Positions 20,561 to 32,575 of a stretch of DNA of 64,000 nucleotides are shown here, in pieces. The DNA is taken from contig OZ020190.1 of NCBI GenBank assembly GCA_963971165.1, positions 12,972,582-13,036,581 on the forward strand. Direction: 5' to 3'. Position numbers and translations under genes: made by a program. How positions within the stretch are numbered: position 1 is the stretch's first letter; each line of letters starts with the position of its first letter. The stretch comes from Philopedon plagiatum (taxonomy: Eukaryota; Arthropoda; Insecta; Coleoptera; Curculionidae). The notes below the pieces were generated by a model. It saw only the letters and a list, made by a program, of their open reading frames with translations, was not told where the DNA came from and made no database searches.

Positions 20561-21550
20561 CAGGGTGTCTAAAATAGGTGATACCACTATTGCTATCTCC
20601 GAAACGGTATAAGGTACGAGGTCGGTTAAATTAGAGAAAATGTGCCATTTTTAGTTCCAACTCATATTCCGTTTACGGAGTTTCCAAATTCTCTATAGCT
20701 TCTTATCTACAGGGGACTTTTTAAAAATAGTCAAAAATTTAATCCCCTTAATATATCGAAGATTATTATAGTTAGAAAATAATTGTTTTAACAAAAATAC
20801 ACCATTTTTTACCTACTCTAAACTAACGTTATTGTTTTGTTTATACCATTTGTTTTTATTGAGTTACTGTTACTAACTTGTTTTTTTCAAATACAGACCT
20901 GGACATTTTTTATTTCATACCCTTTACATCTGTGTATCACGTGATTATGTTTTGCGACATTTTGGTGAAGAATAGCATCATCAGGATATTCTACCGGTAC
21001 GGATTTGGCATTTTTCAAGTTAATGCGCCATTTTGCAACCACAAAAACCACAAACCATAGCAATAGGTTGTGAATTGTGCCTAAACATAGAAGATCCCAG
21101 GCCTGTATTGATAGAAAATCCTGATGTTGCTATTATTGATCAAAACGTCGGAAAACCTATTCAAGTTATACACAGTTGTAAAGGGTATAAAATATTCTTT
21201 CAAAAAATGCAGCAAAAAGTCCAGGTCCGAATTTGAAAACGACAAGTTAGTATCAGTAACTCAATAGAAACGAACGGTATAAACAAAACAATGTTATTTC
21301 AGAGAATGTAAAAATCGTGTGATTTCTGTTAAAACAATTTTTTTCTAACTAATAGTTTTCGAGATATTTAAGAATTAAATTTTTGACTATTTTTAAAAAA
21401 TCCCCTGTAAATAAGAAACTATAGAGAATTTGGCAGCTCTGTAAACGGAATATGAATGGGGGCTAAAAATGGCATATTTTCTTTAATTTAACCGACCTCG
21501 TATCTTTTACCGTTTCGGAAATAGTGGTATCACCTATTTTAGACACCCTG
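20561..21550. mobile_element. Foldback element A3
   Basis: Termini CAGGGTGTCTAAAATAGG and reverse complement flanked by TA. Almost fully palindromic with its centre near 21050, the shortest of the three A copies (990 bp). No transposase seen. Confidence 0.75.
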
Positions 21551-21702
21551 TATATATAAATTTGTTCTTCTATTTGCTGTTTTTCCACCTAATTTCCACG
21601 TACTTAGTTACGAAAAGTTAAATATTTCCATCAAAACTGCTGATGAAATAATAATTTCATAACGGGTTATAAAAAAGTGAAACACAAAAATATAAATATT
21701 TC

Positions 21703-21792
21703 CTATTTCTCTCTTGACTTCTCGGGTGCAACAGAAGATAACGCGTTCTGAGCTGCCTCTTCAATATTACTTGGGGTCTTGGAATCGGACAT
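21703..21792 (-). pseudogene. Short coding remnant, possibly Crypton-like recombinase N-terminus
   Basis: The 29-codon frame MSDSKTPSNIEEAAQNALSS then VAPEKSREK ends in a stop. The pattern of an acidic start, a helix with EAAQNA and PEKSREK resembles from memory the N-terminus of insect tyrosine-recombinase (Crypton-type) transposons. Too short for a firm call; it lies in the remnant of composite element I. Confidence 0.25.
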
Positions 21793-22315
21793 TTTCAATA
21801 TTTTTAAAAGAAAAAATTTAATTTTTGAACGATCGGCATAAAATTTTTCTTTAACCAATTTTATTTCTAATAAAATTTGATTATCTAGAATAAACATCAA
21901 TAAGATCGGAAGATGTGGAGAAAAAAAATATAGTTTTGGTCAATTTTCTTATTTATAGTAAGTATTATCAAAGTGCATCTACATATGTATGCGATGTTTT
22001 AGAAAACAAGTATTTTATTTATCTTTTCTTTTGATGTAACCCTTGTTTTTTGGAAAGTCAAATTTCATTACAATTTTTTAGTCATTCCGATTATTTCAAT
22101 TTTTGACGTAATTTTTTTAAGCGCTGAATTTTTGGATAAGTTACCTCTTTTCCGCACTTTAACATGAGTAAAGTTTATTCTACATATTCCGGAAATTTGA
22201 GATTCTTGATTTTTCGCATTTTTATTACACCCTGTAAGAAAAACTGCTAATTTTTAATATTAAGACAAGAAATAATAAAAGTTCTCATTTGGCAAGTTCT
22301 GTGGGAGACGCTGTA

Positions 22316-23160
22316 TGTTCAAGTTCAACCTAATTTTGGTCAAAAAAGACAAACTTACTTCAACGTTTATGTTTACTACTTTAAAATTATTTCTTTTAAA
22401 TAATCTATTTTTTTAAAAGATAGTCAGCACTTTATGGCTCTAGCTTGTTCCAAAGTTTTATGACATTTATGAAAAATTATCCTTTTAAATTTCTGAAGAT
22501 GGCCTAAAAGGGATAAAGACGTCGCAAAATACACTATCTAATCTACTTGATTTTGTTTGACAACAATCTAACCAGACTTCTGTATCACGTGTATTGTGTT
22601 AATTTTTTTATTAATTTTCTTGTTCTTCATACTTACAGGGTTGTTCTATTTTTTTCCTATATACATATTTTGCTAAGTAGAATTGGTTAGTGACTTTTTA
22701 TGAAAAAATATTTATTTAGTTTTACGATATGAGGAGTTGAGATCAAAGTGGTATAAATCTGATTTTTAATTGAGCCTGCCAGGTTATTCCTAAACTACAT
22801 CTTAATATTTTAGGGCGTGGTTCCTAGTTCAATTCAAAATAAAAAACGTTCATGTGAATGTAGTTCCTAAAATGCTTGATTTTCACTATACGAGGAGGTA
22901 AAGTTCCCGGGTTTTGTACAGCCACTGACAACTCAAACTTTCAGGTTGACATGGAAACGCAATGCATATCTTGAAGTTTCAGTTGTCAGTGACCGAGTTG
23001 ACCGACCTAAACAATTTTCTGGGATGCCACTGACTTAATTTGATAACTTAGTTATATCTCTCGTTCTATTTAAAAACTTTTTTGTCTTGGTCTTTTTGGT
23101 ACCGCCTTTAATAAATTATTTAGCAAAATATCCGGTCGTATGTACCCTTCCAAAAAAAAA
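22316..23160. other. Intergenic, no gene recognised
   Basis: No exon or terminal repeats recognised. A degenerate CTGAAGATGGCC...GACGTCG word at 22493-22524 recalls the hammerhead-like cores elsewhere, but the GAAA box is lost. Confidence 0.4.
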
Positions 23161-23169
23161 TGTAATCTT

Positions 23170-24451
23170 TAACATAGGGTACGACCCTATAGGTCTACAA
23201 AAACACAAAATCATTCATGACCGACCGTACGGATTTCGTCACCAAAGATCCACAGCTGATCTCCTTAGCTTTGTCACACATAACTAGAACAAGTCTCTCG
23301 AATTTTATGGCGAATCTCAGATTGTTGCTCTCGATATTTCCAAGGCCTTTGACCAAGTATGGCATGCCGCACTCCTCAACAAACTACCTTCTTACGGTCT
23401 TCCTACCAAACTATGTACCTGGATCGGTAGCTTCCTCTCTAATCGGCGCATGTCTGTTCTGGTTGACGGTCACTCATCTAACTTCCATCCTATCAATGCT
23501 GGCGCCCCCCTAGGTTCAGTCCTGGCACCAACCCTATTTCTTCTTGACATTAATGACCTGTTCTCTTCAACTACCAATCCCATCCATAGTTATGCTGACG
23601 ATAGTACTCTTCACTCCAATAATCATTTTTCCAGACAAGTTTCGAATCAAGAGTTGGATAATAGACGCAGATCTATGTACCTATCCCTTTCCCAAGATCT
23701 CCAATTAATCTTAGACTGGGGTGCCAAGAACCTTGTTCAGTTCAACGCCTCCAAAACCCAGTCTTGCTCCCTCTCACGCAAAAATCTGGCAACGCTTACC
23801 CCATCCACATGAATGGCCAGGCCCTACAAAACAATGAAACACTCAATCTTGCTGGCGTCGCTTTTGAACATGATCTCAGCTGGCACAAACACATTACTTC
23901 AGTAGCCACATCGGCAGCTAAAAAGTTTGGTTGTCTCTTTCTAGCCAGAAAATACTTCTCCCCTTCCAACTTATATACTCTCTATGTTTCCCAAATAAGA
24001 CCTAACCTAGTACTGCTCCCACATCTGGGGAGCGGCATCACCTTCGACACTTAACATCCTTGATTCTATCCAAAAGAGAGCCATTCGACTTATCAATGAC
24101 CCAGCCCTCACGAGAAAACTCCCTTCTCTCGCTCATCGCCGCGCTGTTGGGGATTTATCCCTTTTTTACCGCTACTTCCACGGATTTTGCTCTGAAGAAC
24201 TAGCCGGTATTATTCCCCCCTTGACTGTTCCTAACAGAACAACAAGAGGCGCGTTGCGTATGCATCCCTTTATTGTCCAGCTGCAAAAGCCTAGAACAGA
24301 CCACTTCTCTCGCTCATTCATACCTAGGGTCTCCAGATTATGGAACAAATTGCTTGCAGATGTTTTCCCTTCCCGTCCCAACCTCCAATCCTTCAAATCC
24401 CGTATCAATAGAATCCATTCCCCTTCTCTTCAGACGCCCACGGTGCGTTAG
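23170..24451 (+). pseudogene. Non-LTR retrotransposon (LINE) reverse transcriptase, frameshifted
   Basis: Pieces in several plus frames form one RT. GFRHQRSTADLLSFVTHN lies near 23235-23285. ALDISKAFDQVWHAALLN lies near 23325-23375, with Asp of motif A. Then GSVLAPTLFLLDINDL (near 23515) and SYADDSTLHSN (near 23588, catalytic ADD). The C-terminal region runs to 24450, including KRAIRLINDPALTRKLPSL, RTTRGALRMHP and SRLWNKL. At least two frameshifts (near 23290-23450 and 23790) and a small indel near 24020 inactivate it. The same subfamily recurs on the minus strand at 44560-45007. The exact clade was not determined. Confidence 0.8.
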
Positions 24452-26660
24452 TACTTAGGCTTGAAGTCTACGTGGGATGTCTTAGATAAAAAAAGATATG
24501 TTTGACAAGGGTATTTAGAAAAATACGTTTAAGTAAAAAATCGCGTTTATTTTGTAATTTTCTAGTGACAAAACGGTATGCTATTCAGAAATAAAGGCAT
24601 GTAACTTGGACTTATCACCCTAAAATATATTGAATTATTTTAAAAATTGAATTTAGCCCACTTTTGCTCATTTGTAGACTGAAGGATACATTTAGTGTTG
24701 ATCAGTGTATTTTGTCAAATTTGTATTGTTTTTAAAGGCTGTTTTATAATTATTGTTGCCATATTCGTTGTACTTTTTAGAACATTAAATTTAGCTTTAT
24801 ACATTTTTAGCAAGGTAAACATTTAAAATTAGCGATTCCCCCCTTATACTAGTCATTATAATGTATGTAGTACACCAAAGTACAGTTTAATTGTAAATTA
24901 TAAAGTAATTTCAATAGTACTTGCGATACGCACAAAAAAAAACATTCGTTCATAGTCTTACATCCGTTAAAAGTTTTAGAATTACACTCCACTAAAAATA
25001 GTAATTTATTGTAACCCTTGGTTGTTTAAAAATGTAAGTACAAAGATATCTGGAATTACCAAAATATATATTTTGTTGCGATCATTCAGCATCAGAGTTT
25101 ATTTGAAATAAAACTTTTTTTTATTTTCCTTTGTGTTTATTATCACTTAAAAATTGCCTACTGTACGTAATGGTCGTCTTGACATTGTTAAAACTACATA
25201 CATTCATGAAAATATTTTTGTAAGACATCTGTGCTTCGTTGCTTACAAAATAAAAAACAATAAAAATATTTGATTTTTACTGACGCCCAAAATCACACCT
25301 TCCAAGCAACAAAGAATTCCGGGAAGAGATTTTATTGGACGTATTAGTTCCTTGATAGATTACCAACAAATCCCTCAGTTACCCGTTTTTGAAAAACTGT
25401 CGACAAAATAATGTAAAATTTGTTTAGAAAGAATAATAAATAAAATACCTAGACTTAATTTTTTTCTTAGGAGGGGCACACTAAAAATTTAACTTTTTTT
25501 CGCAAATTACAAAATGTTTTTTTTCCTTACCAAAAACACTCCCAGTGGGCTCACTATTAAAACCCCTAAATTTGGTACGAGTCCTGTAAGTAGGAACAGA
25601 GATATACAACTTTGAAATTTCACCAGCCGCCACTGCTTGGACCAGATTTATTTTACGCAGTATGTCAGTGGCTGCTCGTGGGAAAATATAGTCAATAAAA
25701 TCAAATTACCGAAATTACCGTGTAATTTTTTCAGATTTCATTAATAACGAACTCTACTTAATTTTAAAAAAATACTGACGAGTTTAAGATATGTGTCTAT
25801 ATTATATATATTCTTTGAATATATATGTGTCTATATTATATATATTCTTTGAAGCAAATTTGTCAATGACTATTTCATTACTAAAGTCCGTAATTTTGAT
25901 ATGAACTCTTTTTCAATGAAAAGCATTCCGGTCAGTTAAAGGGTCTTGAGTTATGAATTTCGGAGAAAGATCTTGATCCGTTTAAAGGTAGACAAACACC
26001 GTTCGGCCTCTGACGTTGGCATGGAGTTGTTATTAAAATGTCTTAATATATTTTTTGCCTCTTAATATTTTATCAATTATTTTGCATTACAAATTTCAGA
26101 AGGGACAAGCTACCGAGCTACCGTTTAATCCTCTGCAGTCTTCCCTTCAATAAATAACGACTAGCTCAGTTTTAAGCCGATCTTGGTTGTTCATCTGTTC
26201 ATCAGGAAATTGAGTGCAATTCTTGGCAAAATGTTATCTTTCCTGACGATATAAAATGGGCGCGAATTTACTCACGAATGCAGCTAAATGACTAGAATTT
26301 CCCGTATTAAATTTTATAAGCAGCCAACGGTGTAGCCGATTTCTGCCCTATATTCATTAAAAATGCTGTGCACGAATAAAAGCAGTTCAGCTGGGCACTC
26401 GGATAGCGTCGCTAGAAAATTATATTAACTTTACTTGGTCAACTGTACGTTGCACAATGTGACAAGCGCACAATCTAGAAAATAAAAAATCATAATTAAA
26501 CTTCGGAGCTTGAAATGGCAATCATTTGCCAGTATCTTCTTTACCAAATGATTTCGTGACAAAAAATACCGTTCCTATACATTTTGAGTATTTTAGTATA
26601 TCGGGTAAGCCCAAAAAACCGATACCAAAGTATATTTCGCTGGTATTGTAAAACATTATA
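24452..26660. other. Intergenic, no gene recognised
   Basis: AT-rich, no exon recognised on either strand. Contains a 30-bp exact duplication (ATATGTGTCTATATTATATA, etc.) at 25791-25820 and 25825-25854, period 34. Confidence 0.5.
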
Positions 26661-27344
26661 CAGTGAGCGCGAAAAGGTTGGAATAAATTGATTAAAAAGT
26701 CGGGAATTATTTTTCAGGTAGGTAAGTGCTCGCACACGTCAATTTTTATTTGTAATTTGAGGGTGGCTCAAAAAAGCAGGACGTACGTCAATTATATTTT
26801 TTTGAATAGAACACTGTATATTTTCACATTTTCGGATTCTATGGTCGATTCTAGACATATTCTATGTAACATGCCCTGTATCTAAATTAATTAGTTTCTG
26901 ATATTGACAGCTAAAAATTGCCATTTTTACACTTTGGCATGTTTTAACATCCAAACGGTGCATCTTAGAGCAAAACGGCTTACATGTCCCGATCTTATAT
27001 AGGGACATGTAAGCCGTTTTGCTCTCAGATTCACCGTTTGGATGTTAAAGCCTGTCAAGCAAAAGCAAAATGCTAATTTTTGCTATCAATATTTCAGAAA
27101 CTAATTAATTTAGGTACATGGTATGTTACATAGAATATCTCTAGAATCGACCGTAGAATCCGAAAAGGTAAAATATACAAGGTGCCCTATTTAAAAAACA
27201 AAGTAGACATACCTCCTGCTTTTTGAGCCACCCTGTGTACATGAAAATTAGTTTAAAAAATGAGCATCTCAAAATAAAAATTGACGTGTGCGAGCACTTA
27301 CCTGAATTTTTAATGAATTTATTCCATCCTTTTTGAGGTCACTG
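26661..27344. mobile_element. Foldback element G, mariner-like termini (TA target)
   Basis: CAGTGAGCGCGAAAAGGTTG at 26661 versus GATTTATTCC-type sequence to GAGGTCACTG at 27344 on the opposite arm; TA flanks both. Arms of about 335 bp meet around CTTACATGTCCC...GGGACATGTAAG (26985-27015). No transposase. Imperfect arms show age. Confidence 0.75.
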
Positions 27345-27372
27345 TACGTGGGTAGCTATTTATGTAATGTAC

Positions 27373-27573
27373 GCCCAGCGGTAATTGACACTCGAAACGA
27401 AAGGACAAAAAATTCCTGTGACGCCGTTGTTAACTTTTAAAAATTCAGAATGCTAAAAAACTATAGGCGTACGCGTACTACATAGTTTTTTAGTATTCCG
27501 AATTTTTAAAAATTCCCTACGGCATCATAGTGATTTATTTTTCATTCCTTTCGAGTGTCAATTACCGCTGGGC
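27373..27573. mobile_element. 201-bp foldback MITE H
   Basis: GCCCAGCGGTAATTGACACT at 27373 and its reverse complement ending 27573. The arms continue almost to a centre around GGCGTACGCGTAC. No duplication of the flanks could be settled. Confidence 0.7.
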
Positions 27574-27876
27574 AGACTATAATATTAAATAGCAAATTTC
27601 AGTTGTACCTACTATATTATGTTGTATATTTTTGTTCATATACATGTTTCAGTTAAACACAAAAAAAAGTTTTTTAATATATATTTTGGTATATATTTTG
27701 TCTGTGCATAAATGACCGTAGTAGATGATATATTTAAAAAAAAAGTAAAAACTTAATTCTTTTAGAAAACAGTAATCCATGCTTCTGGAATTGCAATAAC
27801 ATCTATCCATTTTAAATCTTGAACTAATTAAATAAAAGAAGCCCCCAATTCCCTACTTTTCAAGAACAACCCTTGT

Positions 27877-27900
27877 TTTATTAAAAAATATAACTTTATT
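27877..27900 (-). promoter_or_regulatory. Candidate polyadenylation signals of the securin-like gene
   Basis: Two AATAAA hexamers on the minus strand (TTTATT at 27895-27900 and 27877-27882), about 470-490 bp after the stop codon at 28370. No gene lies between, so 27860-28369 is probably 3' UTR. Confidence 0.45.
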
Positions 27901-28369
27901 CCAAAATAAGTAATCAAAACACTACAGAATAAGCAATATAATGTAAGCCTCAGGTTGCCATCTGTTGCGTTTTACAAAACTTTGAGTGGACCCTTGCAAA
28001 GCAACATGAACAAAGGACTATTTCAGCTAAAATTGTGTCATGTTTTAGTAACTTCTTACATTTTGATAATTTGTTGTTTTTCTTTCGCCCATTTTGCAAG
28101 TTGCCACTGTTAGTCAGCGAGAGAACCAATAAGTTTTCTTCAAGCATGTCGGAATTTTTAAGAAGAAGAAAGTTAAGCAGATTGTCATTATGATATATAT
28201 TTTTAAGCTATTTAATCTACTTGCTTTCTTCTTCTTGATTATAACACACTAGAAATTAGAAAAAAACTATATAGCAAAAACTACACCACATAAAGATGCA
28301 TAGTCAAATATAAAACAATATCAATAATATGTAAAACTGGAAAACGTTAATGAGCTCTGCTCCAAATTC

Positions 28370-29737
28370 TTACAGATCATCCATATTAAAAACTGGCACA
28401 TCAATTTCATCATCTGCTTCTAACATGAAGTTGTCCTTTTCTGGTAAATTGAAGAAGATATCTTCGTCATAAGACCTGTTGGAACCAAAGGAACTTTCCA
28501 AGCTGTTAACTGGCAATGGTTCCTCAAAGGGCATTTCTACCAAATTTGGAGATGGTGGTGGTGTACTGTCATTGAGGTAGTTCTTAAGGATACTATAAAC
28601 ATGATGATGTTCTAGACGTTTAGAGTGAGGGAACACATCTTCATATCGGTCTTCCATCTGAAAAAAATTATTAATTATAGGACTTTTCACTATAGTTTTA
28701 TACTATGAATTTGTTTCCGACATTTTCCCGAAAATTTATAAAAAAAAGGGCAATTTTAGTATGTACTTTCGACAATAATAGAACTAAATTCATTCTAGCA
28801 ACCAGTTCCAAGATGAAAATTATTTGGAAACCAAGCAAATTGCTGAAATATCAGAATAGTTCATAAGTTTTTAATGACGACTAATTAACTACTATGACAG
28901 AACAAAAACTGATCAACTAGTTCTTAATTTAAACCAGTACTAAATCTTAAACCTTCTTAGTGAATCTGAACGATAGTGACTGCATGTTAGTAACAACTGA
29001 GATGGTCAGTATTGGCGCCTCAGATTAAGGACGTGGAGTTCTCTTCAGCTGAGTTGCTAACTACTGTAACGGGGAATGTTTTCGTTTCATTTTTGTCTTC
29101 ATTATCGTATTATTTGGCATCTTTGTCTATTTTGTCATCTAGTAAGCCCTTCTTCCCCAATTAAAATCAGCTGATTGTGGTTGGCTTCTTTAATTTGAGT
29201 CGCCAACACAATGCAAGAAAAAATTAGAGCAATATTTTAAACACAATTGTTTGGAAGTAAGTAACTCACCTCTTTATAGGAAAAGTAATCTTCTGCATTT
29301 ATTTCCAAATTTGGAGTTTTTACTGTTGGGGAAGCTGCCCTAACAGGTGTTTTGATCGCTAGGCTTGGTTTTTGTTTCTTGTGTACGTCAGGTGTATTAC
29401 AGTTTACCGTTTTATCTAAAAAGGGTTTCCTGGGGAGCAGAGTGTTGGTTCCCGGTTTACGCTGGACCATGCTTTCAGAATCTATAAAATAATACACTTT
29501 GGGTAGCTGACGAACATCAAATAAACAAGAAATGGGTCAATCAAATTGAATACATATTTACTTCATATTAGAATTTAGAAAACAGATACCAAAATAACAG
29601 CATGCGGAAATCACTCGAGGAGTTTAATATTTCTTTGAAAGATCACTAGTAATCATAAAAGTTAAAGATTTGATTTAGAAAATATACTTACTCTCGGAGT
29701 TGAAAATTCTAAAAGCAGGAGACGAAAACAGACTCAT
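28370..29737 (-). CDS. Securin-like (PTTG1-like) protein, three exons, 181 aa
   Basis: Exons 29692-29737 (ATG), 29270-29481 and 28370-28657 have GT/AG borders and fitting phases. The protein starts MSLFSSPAFRIFNSENSES. Next comes a basic, proline-rich part (LLPRKPFLDKTVN, KKQKPSLAIKTPV), then FSYKEMEDRYEDVFP, and then an acidic tail with STPPPSPNLVEMPFEEPLP ending VFNMDDL. The order matches vertebrate securin: an RKALGTVN-type destruction-box region, a KQKQPS segment, a YPEIEKFFP-like block and a PPSPVKMP-like block. Length is close to human securin (202 aa). Securin holds separase inactive until anaphase and is destroyed through the APC/C. The D-box here is not canonical (RKPFL, not RxxL). 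Only distant similarity, so moderate confidence in function, high in the gene model. Confidence 0.6.
29013..29205 (+). mobile_element. 193-bp MITE, copy 2
   Basis: TGGCGCCTCAGATTAAGG to TAATTTGAGTCGCCA, homologous along its whole length to 7548-7740. Lies in the intron 28658-29269 of the securin-like gene. Confidence 0.7.
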
Positions 29738-30728
29738 GGTCACTATTGGTGTATACAGATAAGCTAAGTATTCAATAAAATCGTACTAAACAAGTAGCAG
29801 TATAACAGCAAATAACAAACGACTCAGACGACTGGTATGGTACGAGTTTTTCTGGCGGTAAAAAAGCCAACGGTCGATTTCAGATTTTGCAGCAATTTTT
29901 TTGTATACGTTTTCGAATTTGACAGGTGAACGTCAGATTTTTAACATGGACATTAGCGCCAACTTCAGTTGATCAGTGACTCTCAAAAGTTTAAAAACAA
30001 ATATATTTTTCTCAAATGTTCCATAATTTGGATGTGTTTAGGTATAGAGAATTATTCTATTTTAAATTTAATAACGAGTAGAGAGCACAGACGTCCCAAA
30101 ATTTGTGAACTCCGTGGTAAAAGCTTCGTCTTGGATCAAATTAAGAACTGTTCTAGAACGGTTCGTGACTGCATTCTCTAATTTTTTGTTTTATTTTTGC
30201 CAGAACTGGTCTAAAAACTAAATTAAAACGTTTTTTTTCTCATCTCAATACATTGTATCCTAACTAAATAATATGGTCTTTATTTTCAAGTTGATTTGAA
30301 TCCAAATAAGGCGGAAAAATTCGATAACGCAGTTACAAACCGTTCTAGAACAGTTCTAACTAAGAACCGAAATAGAGCAGAGCTGAACAACTTGCGAATT
30401 TGCCTTAAGCCCTTAAAAGGCAGGACCGGATTGTTCGATTTTTTGCTTGTTTTACAATAAACTGCAAAATATTAGAAAATGGCTTTAGAGAATAACTTTG
30501 AAGGAATTTAGTTGGGCATAGGTTTCTAATGAGAATAAAAAAAAACAATACTACCCCATATCGCCATCCGCCAGAAAATATGACTTTACCTTAACTTCGG
30601 GGTAAGAATTTACCCCTAAAAAATAATTGTCGTTGAAGCCTTGTCTGTTCTAGATTCAGAAAGAATTGAAATTCTTATATCGAATTCTTTAGATATGTAG
30701 AATATAGATATACTTAGGTAACACACAA
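29738..30728. other. Upstream region of the securin-like gene
   Basis: The promoter and 5' UTR of the minus-strand gene should lie just above 29737. No TATA box or other gene could be assigned with confidence. Confidence 0.4.
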
Positions 30729-31790
30729 CACAATTAGTGTTCCGTGAAACGGAATACGTATGGAATTACTTCGGTGTCCGCCCGTGTGTCTGTTATAGGC
30801 GATTTTCTCTGAAATTATTCGACGTAAAAGTTTGAAATTTAACACAGAGATAGAGTGTAGTGGCCCAATTATAGACGTGAAGTATAAAAAGTTGAATTTT
30901 GATTCTGGGGGATAATTTCAGGGGGTAAATTGGGAAATGGAAAAAAATTTCAAAGGCATCGTATAGGGTGTCAAATGAAAGCTTATTGAAGCACGAATTC
31001 AACAATATATGATGTATTTTTGTATTGGTTTTTTTAGGGAAAAAGGATTAAAAATTGCTGTCCCCCACCTTATATATATAATCACCATAAGTATCGCTCA
31101 GAAAAATCTGAGAAATCATGAACATTGAGAATTAAGTATAGATTGGGGAAAAATTATCAAAAAGTTTAATTTTGATTCTGGGGGGGTTAAATTGGACAAT
31201 GGAATTTTTTTAAGGGCATTCGTGTATGGTGTCAAATGCAAGCTTATTGAAGCACGAACTTAACGATATACGTATGATGAATTTTTTATTGTATTTTTAA
31301 ACACTTTTCCGGAAATACGTTTAAAAATTGCTGTCCCACACTCTTGTCACCTTCTGGTGACAATTCCATTGTCCAATTTAACCCCCCCAGAATCAAAATT
31401 AAACTTCTGGATCGCTCATCTGAAAAAAACCACGAACATTGAGAATTAGGTTTAGATTGAGCGAAAACTATCAGGATTGTAAATTATAACACGGTAAATT
31501 GTTATAAACAATTTAATTGTTTATTTCCTTCTAACTGCTGAACCATTGCTTTTAGAGAAAAAGTTTTTCGACAAAAAATATTTCTCACGATGTAAGGAAA
31601 ACAACTTTTGTCCTTACATGTTTTACAAAATTTTTAATTTGACCCACTCAGCTCCGTGCATTCGCGATGTGATACGGCGTTGTGCCGACGCCAACGGCGG
31701 CGGCGGGTAGCGCGTCAGATGGACGGAAATCGGGCGGTCTAGGTTTGCTCAGGTTAAGTGGGAGGTTGATGGTACGGAACACTAATTGTG
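30729..31790. mobile_element. 1.06-kb element with 17-bp terminal inverted repeats
   Basis: CACAATTAGTGTTCCGT at 30729-30745 and its exact reverse complement at 31774-31790. Inside, a diverged direct repeat of about 260 bp (30888-31070 and 31152-31340; shared TCAAATG.AAGCTTATTGAAG). A piece of 31156-31210 recurs inverted at 31362-31412. The right end holds a GC-rich block (GACGCCAACGGCGGCGGCGG). Superfamily unknown; no transposase. Confidence 0.65.
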
Positions 31791-32489
31791 CAAGTACAGC
31801 TTGCACTTGACCGATTTTTTTTATTGTGGACCCCATACCAGACTCCACCTTTTAAAAGTAAGAATTAAATAAAAAATGAAAAGCAGTACCTATAATTACC
31901 TAATCATCAACAATCTGTTTAATTTTATACCCTCCCTACCCCTTCAAAAATATAAATTTCTATGTAATTTCATATTTAGGAGATACGTTTACGATAAGTG
32001 GGTTTCCCAAAACACTTTAGAAAGCTATTTTTGATCGAATTTCCCGTTATAAATTGAACTTCGATCGGTCCTTTAGTTCATTCAGGGAACAGTAACATAT
32101 TTTTCACTTTTTTATATTTATATTTTCAATTTTAATAGTTATAACATGACATATTATTAATGATCTGGGGGAAGGGGGGGGGGGGGTCATGACCCCCCCT
32201 TGGATCCGCGCTTGGACGGCACCAGATATATTGGCGTCGGAAGGCACCTTCTATAAAGTAGATACTGAAAACTAGGTTGCCAAAGAACGCATCGAGTTTG
32301 GCGTAGATCTGAATATTATGTAGGTTTGACTAATGGTCTTTGTATTGTTACACACTCTGTATATATAAGTCACTGTTGAAAAAAGGTGGCATATGAATGT
32401 CGTGCATTTACATTTACAGTTATTGCTATTGTACTTGTTATTACAATTCTTTATTATTGTACTTTTATTTTTCTTTGGCACAAATAAAT

Positions 32490-32490
<1 letters not shown>
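31791..32490. other. Intergenic, with a G7/C7 palindrome
   Basis: No gene recognised. At 32180-32199 the sequence is a perfect palindrome, a run of G, TCATGA, and a run of C, inside a longer G tract. Such words are common at ends of insect hAT elements. Confidence 0.5.

Positions 32491-32573
<83 letters not shown>
32491..32573. repeat. (ATT)n microsatellite
   Basis: About 27 uninterrupted ATT units; it creates long homopolymer open frames that are not genes. Confidence 0.95.

Positions 32574-32575
<2 letters not shown>

Larger units (their letters stand above)
18872..22313. mobile_element. Composite element I (TA target) containing A2 and A3
   Basis: CGGCGTCTCCCA at 18872 and TGGGAGACGCTG ending 22313 are inverted termini flanked by TA; similarity runs further inward (AACTTGCCAAAT in both). 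Two copies of family A lie inside, so the original element was much shorter. It starts 88 bp after the stop codon of the RCC1-repeat gene and may supply that gene's 3' end (an AATAAA is at 18997-19002). Confidence 0.6.

Noticed and set aside
22493..22524. CTGAAGATGGCC...GACGTCG as a hammerhead
   Set aside because: Stem II and the GAAA box are not intact; at best a decayed relative.
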